A stretch of DNA of 28,118 nt from Nemertoderma westbladi. Taxonomy: Eukaryota; Xenacoelomorpha; Nemertodermatida; Nemertodermatidae. The stretch covers positions 1 through 28,118 of the forward strand of contig JAUCBJ010001044.1 of NCBI GenBank assembly GCA_032718475.1. The letters are read 5' to 3'. Every line of letters starts with the position of its first letter. The first letter of the stretch is position 1. Under the pieces are notes generated by a model. That model was not told the origin of the DNA. It saw only the letters and a list, made by a program, of their open reading frames with translations, and made no database searches. Made by a program: the position numbers and the translations under genes. Below, piece by piece: positions 17,891-27,893 of this stretch.

Positions 17891-19401
17891 ATCAGGAGGT
17901 TTCCCCAATCAACAACATCTCTCTGGTTCCACATATTTCCGACGGCCCGAGTCTGCCATCTTTTACCAGAAAGATAGGTCGTCGTGTCGTTCTATTAAAA
18001 CATTTGATCTTTTACCAGCACACTCAACTCTACCCCAACTGGAATACCAGCTCTCTCTGTAGCTTTAACGAGGTCCACCGACACTGCGCCTCCATTAGCG
18101 AGGAGACTCCCAAGCACCGACAAGCTACCGCTCGCCGCGGTCCCCCCCCCCCCCCCCCGGAACCTAGGGAAACTAGAACTCTCTTGGTTTACAAGGAGTT
18201 TACCATTCCGAGGAAGTATAGATATGTTACCCCGCGTTGCAATAATGAGTAAGTAGAGGGATTCATCTGAGATTTACACAGAGCTGTCGATGACTTCTAC
18301 CCGCGCACACCTGACCGGTCCTCGAGACTGGGTAGAGATTCTCTCGTTTACACTGAGATGACGGCTCTCCGACGGAGGGAGTGAATAACGTTTGCGCAAG
18401 GGGATAAAACGGGCAACACCATTATAGTTGACGACGAGATATGGACAGTGGAAATCCTCCGAAACCTGAAAGATGAGTCCACTTTCAGGAAGGTAGGTTT
18501 TGACCCCACATCGAAATATCGCGCGGAGACAGTTAAGATGGTGAGAGATTTGGCGCTCGAGGACCCCGACCTAGAACGGTACTTAGTACCGAAACGCCCA
18601 GCGATGGGATACCCATTTCCGCTGTTTAAAGACCATAAGGATAAGGCTGAGTGGATAGATTGGGGTAACGGGTTGTCCCTCCCGAAAGCCAGACTAATCA
18701 TTTCCACCACCGGGACTTTCTCCGAGCGGCCTGGTAAGCTCCTCAACTCTATAATCCAACCCATGCTTGAAAGAATGCCGCATTTCGTGAAAGATTCTAG
18801 GGCTGCGCGCGTTTTTATCCCTCGATCTACTTCCACCGAGTTAACCTTCGCTGCATTAGATGTCGTGGACATGTACCCGTCCATTGACCATGATGTAGCA
18901 GTTGACGCAATAGTAGCGTCAATTAGGGAAAACGAGGACTTTATGCTTCAAACGGGTTATATTGTAGAACAGGTTGTTATCCTTCTTAAATTTGTATTAA
19001 CTCATACATATTTTGGTTTCCAGGGAGTCTTTTACGTGTTGACAAAGGGAATGGGAATGGGGGGACCAGCAGGGAAAGCCGTGGCTGTATTAACAGTTAA
19101 TAGAATCCATAAACACGTCAATATATTATCTTTATTTGGTGCAATTTATTTTCGTACCTTTGTGGATGACGGGGAAACTATTTTCGATAGAATTTTGTCC
19201 CAAGAGGAACAAGACGACATAGAATCTCGGTATAACCGAGCCGGGTTGGAAGTCTTTGGCAAAGGTGACATAAAATTCACCTTTGAATTTTCTAACTCAA
19301 AGTCCGTCTTTTTGGACTTGTCTTTTTGGCAATATATGCCGTTCTGTTTACCCCGACTGGGGTGTTTGTGTTCTAAAAAAAATATTAACTTATTATTATA
19401 A
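17890..19401 (+). pseudogene. Penelope-like reverse transcriptase (3'-truncated)
   Basis: Frame 1 runs from 17890 to 19401 with stops at 18250 (TAA), 18268 (TGA) and 18382 (TGA), and is then open for 339 codons. RT landmarks: ITFAQGDKTGNTIIVDDE (fingers, like the ADKG..V.D block of Penelope RTs), then motif A ALDVVDMYPSID (residues 138-141 counted from the ATG at 18448), motif B KGMGMGGPAG (200-209), motif C FVDDGETIF (catalytic Asp-Asp 240-241), and IKFTFEFSNSKSVFLDLSF. After FLDL the expected thumb and the GIY-YIG endonuclease are not recognisable, so the element is cut off near 19360-19400. A 17-C run at 18142-18158 lies in the linker. The enzyme would copy RNA at exposed 3' ends; this copy is defective. 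Confidence 0.85.
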
Positions 19402-20129
19402 TTCCAAAACAATAATTTTAATAACCATCATTATAAATCAAATTCACATTGTATTTCCATCATGCATGTCCTTGCATATTGTAGGTAAGTTTATAGATAT
19501 TCTACAACAATGCTTTAGGTGTGCACCGGATATCTGATGCGAATGAAAATGACCTGCTATTATGTTATACTGCAATCCGAATAAAATAACGGATTATAAA
19601 CGTTTTCATTGCCTTTTTTTTTATAAAAAATATATATTATATTATACTGAAAATGGTTCATTAATAAAATAATTAATGTAATAAATATATAAAAATTATA
19701 AATATTCATTAAAAAATAATAAAGGATAATTCAAAAAGATAAACTATTTTCTCTCGCTGTAAATAATTGTTCTTTAATAAATATAATTAATGTAAAAATA
19801 AAATGAAAAATATATAAATATTCAATAAAAAGTAATAATAAAGGATAATTAAAAACGAGAAACTATTTCTCTTGTCAGAAAGCTTTTAATATTATGCAGG
19901 ATATTCGATCCGATCTGATATCAAAAAATGTTATATCCGGTACAATAATTAGAATTACAACCATGCATTACCACCATTATTAAATTATTATTACCGGTAA
20001 TTAATTATTATTATTTATTTAAAAAAAGACCCCGTAAAGAAAAAAAAATCATCCGTTATCATTATTTAATTTAATAGAGAGAAAAAAGCAAGACTTTTTA
20101 ACACAAGGGGTAAGCTGATGAGGTAGGCT
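19402..20129. other. AT-rich spacer between RT relic and HMGXB3-like gene
   Basis: Very AT-rich with many TAATAA and TATATA words and a partial internal near-duplication (AAAAATTATAAATATTCAT at about 19690 and a similar stretch near 19810). No convincing coding. The same spacer recurs at 22273-23000 in copy 2. It presumably contains the 3' flank of both convergent elements. Confidence 0.7.
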
Positions 20130-20402
20130 ACGTGATAATAATAGTGTCTCAGACGAAACATATAGATTTAAGTCCAAAACGATCCAATATATCATTACAT
20201 AATAATCATTCAGTATATGATAATTCTCGCTAGGATACAATTACGCAACGATAGGTACGTGATAATAATAGTGTCTCAGACGAAACATATCGATTTAAGT
20301 CCAAAACGATCCAATTTATCATTCCATAGTAATCATTCAGTATATGATAATTCTCGCTAGGATACGAATACGCAACGATAGGAACGTGATAATAATAATT
20401 TA
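20130..20402 (-). repeat. 127-bp repeats derived from the end of the HMGXB3-like ORF, copy 1
   Basis: ACGTGATAATAATA begins at 20130, 20257 and 20384, spacing 127 bp. Two full units are followed by a third partial unit that runs into the last codons of the adjacent minus-strand ORF (shared AAACATATCGAT..A.GTCCAAA). The array therefore looks like tandem copies of the 3' end of that gene and its 3' flank. The same array is present at 23001-23273. Confidence 0.85.
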
Positions 20403-21760
20403 TTAAACCAAACATATCGATAGACGTCCAAACTTATCCAACTGCACTTTCATTCCTAACTGTTGCTCAATCTGTATACGGTATGCTTTATTTATTCGGG
20501 CATTTCTGTAATCCAGAATAAGTCTAATGGTAAATATATGACTCACAGGGTCCATCCGATTAACGAAGTACATAAGTTTATTTAGTTGTTTGTTAAACTG
20601 CTCCACTACCTGGGTGTTGTAGCCCTTTAGCTCTGGAACGAACTTTACTCTCCGCAAATATTCCTTTGGTGATTTGCAATTAGATTGGTGAAACTTATCA
20701 AAAAGGCAAAGTCGTTCTGATGAACCTGAAATAGGATGAACGTTGCTACGGTGATAACCATCGCGTGAGTAAATAGACAAGTATAATTTAGGGCTAATGA
20801 GACTCCCATCTAAGGCTGCTGCAATGTTTTCCTCAGTAGCTTCTGCAACACGACCACAATATGGCGTAAACATTTCAGTGTGGCGTTTGATGCCATGTTG
20901 GACAACTTGTGGAGCCATGTCAATGATCACCACATTAGGTTGGAACTTAAAGCATAAGAGTAGATCAAAGAAATCTCTTGGACTCTCACTTCTTAAAACA
21001 AATTTAATGCAAACTACAATGCCGTGTTTACATAATCCTGTAGCAAGACCACCAGACGACCCCCATATGCGAGAACATTTCTTGTGGAATGCACCTGAAG
21101 CTGCATCATCTGTAATTCCTTGACGAAACTCCTGCTTTGTTTTCAATTTCTTAAGAATATCAATATTTTGATCTGAAAGCGAACATAAAACAGAGTTCAC
21201 TTCAGAAAGATACATATTATACATCATTTCGATTAGGTGCTCCTCTGTGATCACTCTGCAATCTTCCTCAATTACGAAATGTCCTTCTGTTGTTCGAATT
21301 TTCATTCCCTCTGTGTTAAGTACTAGATTGGATCTTCTGGTTTGAGATCCAATGAATGGAGCCCAAAATTCGAAATTAGGTTGGAGTGGGAATGGATTTT
21401 TAAACCATGAAATCCTTGTGCTACAATATTAGAATTCACTGTATTCCAGAATTTATCAGCATTCACGCAATCAAAATCGGAACTAATCGTTACTATATCG
21501 TATTGAGGTTTTCGGGGACTTGAAAGCAAACCTTTCTATCTAGGTCAAACGTTACAACAGTCGGAAGCACACCACAAATGTTGCAGGAATAGTTGTATTC
21601 ATGAGAACTTGAGCCTCAAAGTGCATGTAGGCGCCGCGAATAACATTTTCAGGAACTTTTTCTGATATACGATTGGATAGAGTGTCAGCAAATATGCTAA
21701 AGGCACCATGGTTTCCCACATGGTCTCGTATCCAGTATAAGACTTCCAATTTGAATAAAT
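20403..21760 (-). pseudogene. HMGXB3-like (KDZ-associated type) gene, partial copy 1
   Basis: A 301-codon minus-strand ORF (21305-20403) plus an upstream part in other frames, cut at the duplication junction at 21775. Conserved landmarks of the region found in HMGXB3-like and KDZ-transposase-associated proteins: FEFWAPFIGSQTR and VLNTEG just upstream of the ATG, then HKKCSRIWGSSGGLATGLCK, HGIVVCIKFVLRSESPRDFF, DLLLCF, VVIIDMAPQVVQHG and GRVAEATEEN. The ORF track start ATG is internal; the true frame extends upstream to about 21404. This copy lacks the CxC4 part because the duplication starts downstream of it. It would not be expected to make a complete protein. Its function in a mobile element is inferred, not shown. 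Confidence 0.65.
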
Positions 21761-21778
21761 ATACATCATTATAATACG

Positions 21779-22272
21779 CAATAGTAGCATCAATTAGGGA
21801 AAACGAGGACTTTATGCTTCAAATGGGTTATATTGTAGAACAGGTTGTTATCCTTCTTAAATTTGTATTAACTCATACATATTTTGGTTTCCAGGGAGTC
21901 TTTTACGTGATGACAAAGGGAATGGGAATGGGGGGACCAGCAGGGAAAGCCGTGGCTGTATTAACAGTTAATAGAATCCATAAACACGTCAATATATTAT
22001 CTTTATTTGGTGCAATTTATTTTCGTACCTTTGTGGATGACGGGGAAACTATTTTCGATAGAATTTTGTCCCAAGAGGAACAAGACGACATAGAATCTCG
22101 GTATAACCGAGCCGGGTTGGAAGTCTTTGGCAAAGGTGACATAAAATTCACCTTTGAATTTTCTAACTCAAAGTCCGTCTTTTTGGACTTGTCTTTTTGG
22201 CAATATATGCCGTTCTGTTTACCCCGACTGGGGTGTTTGTGTTCTAAAAAAAATATTAACTTATTATTATAA
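21779..22272 (+). pseudogene. Penelope-like RT fragment, duplicated copy
   Basis: The second copy of the RT 3' part retains motif B (KGMGMGGPAG), motif C (FVDDGETIF) and the FLDLSF block but lacks everything before motif B, including motif A. It differs from copy 1 by L to M in front of TKGMG and by T to M in MLQTGY/MLQMGY. The first 40 bases before it are HMGXB3-like sequence in the opposite orientation. It cannot be functional. Confidence 0.85.
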
Positions 22273-23000
22273 TTCCAAAACAATAATTTTAATAACCATC
22301 ATTATAAATCAAATTCACATTGTATTTCCATCATGCATGTCCTTGCATATTGTAGGTAAGTTTATAGATATTCTACAACAATGCTTTAGGTGTGCACCGG
22401 ATATCTGATGCGAATGAAAATGACCTGCTATTATGTTATACTGCAATCAGAATAAAATAACGGATTATAAACGTTTTCATTGCCTTTTTTTTAATAAAAA
22501 ATATATATTATATTATACTGAAAATGGTTCATTAATAAAATAATTAATGTAATAAATATATAAAAATTATAAATATTCATTAAAAAATAATAAAGGATAA
22601 TTCAAAAAGATAAACTATTTTCTCTCGCTGTAAATAATTGTTCTTTAATAAATATAATTAATGTAAAAATAAAATGAAAAATATATAAATATTCAATAAA
22701 AAGTAATAATAAAGGATAATTAAAAACGAGAAACTATTTCTCTTGTCAGAAAGCTTTTAATATTATTCAGGATATTCGATCCGATCTGATATCAAAAAAT
22801 GTTATATCCGGTACAATAATTAGAATTACAACCATGCATTACCACCATTATTAAATTATTATTACCGGTAATTAATTATTATTATTTATTTAAAAAAAGA
22901 CCCCGTAAAGAAAAAAAAATCATCCGTTATCATTATTTAATTTAATAGAGAGAAAAAAGCAAGACTTTTTAACACAAGGGGTAAGCTGATGAGGTAGGCT
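22273..23000. other. AT-rich spacer, duplicated copy
   Basis: Repeat of 19402-20129 with three substitutions (22449, 22493, 22767). No coding signal. Confidence 0.7.
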
Positions 23001-23273
23001 ACGTGATAATAATAGTGTCTCAGACGAAACATATAGATTTAAGTCCAAAACGATCCAATATATCATTACATAATAATCATTCAGTATATGATAATTCTCG
23101 CTAGGATACAATTACGCAACGATAGGTACGTGATAATAATAGTGTCTCAGACGAAACATATCGATTTAAGTCCAAAACGATCCAATTTATCATTCCATAG
23201 TAATCATTCAGTATATGATAATTCTCGCTAGGATACGAATACGCAACGATAGGAACGTGATAATAATAATTTA
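23001..23273 (-). repeat. 127-bp repeats, duplicated copy
   Basis: Same array as at 20130-20402, with unit starts at 23001, 23128 and 23255. Confidence 0.85.
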
Positions 23274-25391
23274 TTAAACCAAACATATCGATAGACGTCC
23301 GAACTTATCCAACTGCACTTTCATTCCTAACTGTTGCTCAATCTGTATACGGTATGCTTTATTTATTCGGGCATTTCTGTAATCCAGAATAAGTCTAATG
23401 GTAAATATATGACTCACAGGGTCCATCCGATTAACGAAGTACATAAGTTTATTTAGTTGTTTGTTAAACTGCTCCACTACCTGGGTGTTGTAGCCCTTTA
23501 GCTCTGGAACGAACTTTACTCTCCGCAAATATTCCTTTGGTGATTTGCAATTAGATTGGTGAAACTTATCAAAAAGGCAAAGTCGTTCTGATGAACCTGA
23601 AATAGGATGAACGTTGCTACGGTGATAACCATCGCGTGAGTAAATAGACAAGTATAATTTAGGGCTAATGAGACTCCCATCTAAGGCTGCTGCAATGTTT
23701 TCCTCAGTAGCTTCTGCAACACGACCACAATATGGCGTAAACATTTCAGTGTGGCGTTTGATGCCATGTTGGACAACTTGTGGAGCCATGTCAATGATCA
23801 CCACATTAGGTTGGAACTTAAAGCATAAGAGTAGATCAAAGAAATCTCTTGGACTCTCACTTCTTAAAACAAATTTAATGCAAACTACAATGCCGTGTTT
23901 ACATAATCCTGTAGCAAGACCACCAGACGACCCCCATATGCGAGAACATTTCTTGTGGAATGCACCTGAAGCTGCATCATCTGTAATTCCTTGACGAAAC
24001 TCCTGCTTTGTTTTCAATTTCTTAAGAATATCAATATTTTGATCTGAAAGCGAACATAAAACAGAGTTCACTTCAGAAAGATACATATTATACATCATTT
24101 CGATTAGGTGCTCCTCTGTGATCACTCTGCAATCTTCCTCAATTACGAAATGTCCTTCTGTTGTTCGAATTTTCATTCCCTCTGTGTTAAGTACTAGATT
24201 GGATCTTCTGGTTTGAGATCCAATGAATGGAGCCCAAAATTCGAAATTAGGTTGGAGTGGGAATGGATTTTTAAACCATGAAATCCTTGTGCTACAATAT
24301 TAGAATTCACTGTATTCCAGAATTTATCAGCATTCACGCAATCAAAATCGGAACTAATCGTTACTATATCGTATTGAGGTTTTCGGGGACTTGAAAGCAA
24401 ACCTTTCTATCTAGGTCAAACGTTACAACAGTCGGAAGCACACCACAAATGTTGCAGGAATAGTTGTATTCATGAGAACTTGAGCCTCAAAGTGCATGTA
24501 GGCGCCGCGAATAACATTTTCAGGAACTTTTTCTGATATACGATTGGATAGAGTGTCAGCAAATATGCTAAAGGCACCATGGTTTCCCACATGGTCTCGT
24601 ATCCAGTATAAGACTTCCAATTTGAATAAATATACATCATTATAATTGTGTATACCGGCATTGTATTCCTGGTACCTGTAATATGCAAAGCAGTTGTTAC
24701 ATGCTTTGCAGTACGTAGTAATATTACCTGTTATCACTTCCGTCATTGTTATGATTCTTGCATTATGAGTTATTTTTCTATTCTGCCTGATAAAGGAAAC
24801 TGACAAAAATAACAGACGAGCTCTGAGGGTTCATATTCATTGGGTAAATCATCGTTATTGATATTGACCAATGAGTGTTCAATCTCGTATGGAATTTGTT
24901 TACAGTCCAATAGATATCCCACCATCTTACGCTGCATATTTTCGTCCCTCAGGAGGGTAGTATGGAGGTATCTTAATAATATTAACTTCTCCGGAATCCA
25001 GACATGAATCTGGAACAACAACATTGTAATTACCCTCCCATACATATTCATCCTCGCATGTTTCATCAGATACTGAACCACTGAAATTAAATATGGACTT
25101 TACGTCATAACCCGTTTGATGTAAGTACCAAATGCACTTACGTTTATGGCAACATAGACATCGTCTCCCTATTTCACATTTACAATTCATATGAAATGTT
25201 TCAGTATCTAGTGTAACCTTTACACGGCCGAAATTAAATGCATAATTATGATTCCCCTCACCAACATAAACAGAAAAATAGAGGTTTCTGGAATCCTCAC
25301 CAAACTTTAACATTACAACTGGCTCAGTTTTCTCTTCCAGCGACAAGGATTGAAGATGTTGCTTGTTGAGAAGATGAAACTGTTTCCATCG
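23274..25391 (-). pseudogene. HMGXB3/CxC4-like gene joined in frame to the tyrosine recombinase
   Basis: Reading down the minus strand from the TAG at 25394-25392 in the same frame as the recombinase: a Gln-rich linker, then LKFGEDSRNLYFSVYVGEG, FNFGRVKVTLDTETFHMNCK and CEIGRRCLCCHKRKCIWYL, a cluster of Cys/His residues (CxC4/SWIM-like, probably Zn-binding). Then, with frame changes, PSELVCYFCQFPLSG; CKACNNCFAYYRYQE and IHNYNDVYLF; YSCNICGVLPTVVTFDLDRK; FEFWAPFIGSQTR; and the 301-codon ORF 24176-23274 already described for copy 1. The order matches the conserved region of HMGXB3-like proteins. At least five frame changes (near 24950, 24790, 24470, 24390, 24290) make it a pseudogene or an error-rich assembly. 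The shared ones are identical in copy 1 where it overlaps, so they predate the duplication. Confidence 0.65.
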
Positions 25392-26880
25392 CTACTTGAC
25401 GCGTGTATCCCGATAAGAAACCTTTCCGCCATAACTATGGCCATTTCTGAGTCTTTTCGTTGCTGAAATTGGTTGGGATGATTTCCGAACGGATTTTAAA
25501 GGTGAAACTGTTTCATCCATTTCTTGGCGACCTGGAACTGTTTCATCCGTTTCTTGGCGACCTGGAACTGTTTCATCCGTTTCTTGGCGACCTGGAACTG
25601 TTTCATCCGTTTCTTGGCGACCTGGAACTGTTTCATCCGTTTCTTGGCGACCTGGAACTGTTTCATCCGTTTCTTGGCGACCTGGAACTGTTTCACCCGT
25701 TTCTTGGTGACCTAGAACTGATCCAATCGTTTCTTGGGGGGGTGGAATACTGTTACGAGTCGGAACCGTTTCTCGCGAAGCATATTCACGGGCATTTCTG
25801 AGTCTTCTCGTTCCTGAGATAGCATGTGATGCTGTCTTAACGGCGTCATACGTTCGACGCTGAGTAACACCTGAATGCCCCATCTGCATTGCAGCCCCCT
25901 CAACGTGACATTCTTGTCCAGGATACTGTTGATTAAACGAGCTGTATGAATGTCGTATGCTAGTTGCACCCGCCTTCTTACTTGATCCAGGGATTACCTT
26001 TTGCCACAGACGGTTCAGCTGTGCGCTGGAACTGGATAAACGCTCTCCATTTCGTTGAATAAATACAAACGATGAATCGTTTTCTAATTTCTTCCCGCAA
26101 TATAAATACCGCCCGAACTTAACCCACTTACACAAAAGTTTAAATAAGTCCAGCTTTAATGTTAAATCGACTGGGCCGTATGTGTCGGCCGTCTTGTGTC
26201 GGTGTACTCTAATAACGGCTTCTCCTTCAGCTTTATTAACAGTTGAATTCCTAAATTCCCCTAGTCGCATGTTCTTCAGAACACACTCTCGCATCCCAGT
26301 ATTATGGAAGATAAGACCATTTATGTGGGTTTGCATGTCCGATAGCTCATCGTAATGTCCAATAACTGGTAGTTTCATAATGTTAGCAGATATGGCGGTA
26401 GTCACTTCCGAGTTATCATATTGAGCAAGATCATGTGCACTTGGCATAGATGCAGTAGCAGTTTCACGAACCTCGAAGGCATGCCTTCTTAGCCGACGTT
26501 TCTGTCATTTACATATATCGCGGACTGTTTCAAGCCCTCTAACAGCATCTTTTACACCAAGTCGTACCAAATACTCATAAAATCGTTTAACCTTATTAAT
26601 ATATACTTTCATAGAATTTATATTTTGTTCTTTATCACCTCGAATCTTTTCATTACCTAGCTTGTTATATGCTTCGTGAATGTATCGTGGCTGGCACATG
26701 ATATGGGTTGTGAGCTGAAGAGCACCACCGATCGAAGACATTAGGTCAAAAAACTTTCGAATGCAATTTACACTAAATTCGAGATCCCGATCTTGGGTTG
26801 TTGATCCTTCAAATCAGTTTCGAGATACTTACAGAAGCCATCCATCTCGGGAATATATATACGACCCCTATCAGCTCGAA
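25392..26880 (-). pseudogene. tyrosine recombinase of a Crypton-like or other YR mobile element
   Basis: The catalytic half is a 351-codon ORF (26447-25392). It shows GMRECVLKNMRLGEF (Arg I, R53), VHRHKTADTYGP (Lys, K85), ATSIRHSYSS (Arg II, R165) and MGHSGVTQRRTYD (H191 and Y200, the usual eight-residue gap), all in canonical order for a lambda-integrase-type fold. The N-terminal SAM-like part is in the same frame (26741-26505) across one TGA at 26507-26505, and begins further upstream in another frame with PEMDGFCKYLETDLKD (about 26870). After Tyr200 follow about 150 residues of tail including the 10-residue repeats. The stop TAG at 25394-25392 separates it from the CxC4-like region in the same frame. 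Such enzymes cut and rejoin DNA through a 3'-phosphotyrosine. This copy has a stop and a frameshift. Confidence 0.75.
25501..25740 (-). repeat. 30-bp coding minisatellite in the recombinase tail
   Basis: Eight 30-bp units: five perfect ones (25531-25680), each CCTGGAACTGTTTCATCCGT plus TTCTTGGCGA, flanked by diverged units at 25501, 25681 and 25711. In the recombinase frame a unit encodes GRQETDETVP, acidic and proline-containing. Since 30 is a multiple of 3, copy number can change without breaking the frame. The array is open in several frames on both strands, which creates spurious ORFs. Confidence 0.98.
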
Positions 26881-26910
26881 CTTCGGGCAACAGATACCTG
26901 CTGGGTCCAC

Positions 26911-27496
26911 TTAATATCGCTTCCCGTTGGGATTTGGACATTTGGATCCATTAATAATGACAAATCGATCCATGCGATGTACGTCAGTAAGATGATCTGC
27001 TAACCGTGTGACACACTTGCCACATTTTGGGCAACAAGAAATGCGTCTTTTGCGCTTATTGGTACTACTTGAACTATGTTTCGCAGATTGGAGTTGTTTT
27101 TCGTAATATAAGTTCTTGCCTTCGAGTGATAATCGTGTTAGTACGCCAATGTCACATATCTTTCCGGCAATGATCATTTATTCATATAACCTGCCTTAGG
27201 CAAATGGGACAAATGCGTGGTCCATGGCGAGTTTGCTTTGTCTTTGTTCAAACATCTTCACCACTATCTCGCGATGTGGTGGCACATTCAGAAATATCAT
27301 TAGAATTCGAATATAGGATTGTATCTGTATCTGATTCAATCATACCCGTACCGGTATTTGAACAATCTGAATCTGAAAGAGAAACGAAAATCCATTTAAT
27401 TATATCAGTCAAATCATTAAATATCATTGTATCCGTATTGGTACTGATATCATCTATCGGAAGCAAGCAATCAGTCGGTCGAGAGGCCGGAGGCAA
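26911..27496 (-). pseudogene. zinc-finger and acidic N-terminal region of the recombinase element
   Basis: Minus strand, 5' to 3'. An 82-codon ORF (27496-27248) is rich in Asp, Ser and Thr (for example SLSDSDCSNTGTG). The same frame read past its TGA gives RHGPRICPICLRQV (half a zinc finger). Then a second frame (27177-26911) gives SSTNKRKRRISCCPKCGKC with RLADHLTDVH, a CX2C-X9-HX4H finger after a basic patch. C2H2-type fingers upstream of a recombinase would serve DNA binding. Stops and a frame change between the pieces show decay or unrecognised introns; a GTAAGT donor-like site lies near 26826 downstream. The same finger spacing appears in the ORF at 4.55-5.13 kb. Confidence 0.5.
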
Positions 27497-27539
27497 CCCG
27501 AAGACTCCTCTTTCGCTAGCTGCTACCCGATCCGCCGAT

Positions 27540-27725
27540 ACTAGTAACCCGAGGGTAGGGCGGGCGCTACTCCTATCCCTTGTTTTGCTCCCAGTAATTT
27601 ATCTTGTACTCATTTTATCGACCCCAGTGGATGGAAGGCTGAGTGAATCCTGGCGGGGCTGAACAGCCTGAACCTACAACCAATAGATTGCAGGCCTGGC
27701 GCTCAACCAAGTGAGCTACCCCGCC
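27540..27725 (-). mobile_element. tRNA-derived SINE (partial)
   Basis: The minus strand from 27725 begins GGCGGGGTAGCTCACTTGGT, i.e. a 7-nt acceptor arm, a good A-box and a D-stem (GCTC/GAGC). The matching acceptor CCCCGCC lies at 27658-27652 and pairs 7 of 7. A weak B-box (GGTTCAG) precedes it, but the anticodon and T stems do not form, so it is not a working tRNA. The head is followed by CACTCAGCCTTCCATCC and GGGGTCGATAAAATGAGTAC, a body sequence that, as I recall, recurs behind tRNA heads in SINEs of molluscs and other marine invertebrates. The 3' end is not clear. Confidence 0.65.
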
Positions 27726-27893
27726 TTCTCTATCGTAATATATAATATTTAGATTAAATTAAAGAATAAAATAGATTAATTGAAGAGGGCTTAATTTTGA
27801 GTGCGTCAATTACCCCCCCCCCCCCCCCCCCCCCCAAGACTTTGAATGTTCAGTGTTCACTGTTCAACCGCAATAACAGATTGCTTACCAACC
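27726..27893. repeat. AT-rich spacer with a 23-base C run
   Basis: C homopolymer at 27813-27835. Unlike the G/C runs at 8.8-13.4 kb, it is not next to a CCCTATTA terminus, so I do not assign it to a piggyBac-like end. The following TTCAGTGTTCACTGTTCA is a short direct repeat. Confidence 0.8.

Larger units (their letters stand above)
18905..21775. repeat. 2,871-bp tandem duplication, copy 1
   Basis: The first copy begins ACGCAATAGTAGCGTC inside the Penelope-like RT and ends at ATACATCATTATAAT. Copy 2 follows with no intervening base. The offset is 2,871 bp throughout, so there are no net indels. I found seven substitutions, at 18918, 18953, 19039, 19578, 19622, 19896 and 20430 of copy 1, and none between 20431 and 21775. 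Confidence 0.97.
21776..24646. repeat. 2,871-bp tandem duplication, copy 2
   Basis: Starts ACGCAATAGTAGCATC and ends at TATACATCATTATAAT, after which the sequence continues uniquely (TGTGTATACCGG). No microhomology is evident between unit ends and flanks. Contents mirror copy 1: RT 3' part (plus), AT-rich spacer, 127-bp repeats, HMGXB3-like 3' part (minus). Confidence 0.97.

Noticed and set aside
18385-19401. Retron or other prokaryotic-type reverse transcriptase
   Set aside because: N-terminal NLS...L...G..F.P motif, motif A and B forms and the FLDL block match Penelope-like elements of animals.
19146-19412. Minus-strand ORF opposite the RT, present twice
   Set aside because: A shadow of the RT coding strand; the second copy is due only to the 2,871-bp duplication.
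20797-21123. Plus-strand 108-codon ORF inside the HMGXB3-like gene
   Set aside because: Antisense shadow of a conserved minus-strand coding region.
25460-25801. Plus-strand ORF made of a repeated LELFHPFLGD unit, and the overlapping frames in the same region
   Set aside because: They are shadow frames of the 30-bp minisatellite; the minus-strand frame continues a recognisable recombinase.
26505-26507. Recoded TGA (for example selenocysteine) in the recombinase
   Set aside because: No conserved Cys/Sec context, and unrelated relics in the window also carry random stops and frameshifts.
27652-27725. Functional tRNA gene on the minus strand
   Set aside because: Acceptor and D arms pair, but the anticodon and T arms do not and the B-box is poor; a SINE body follows directly.
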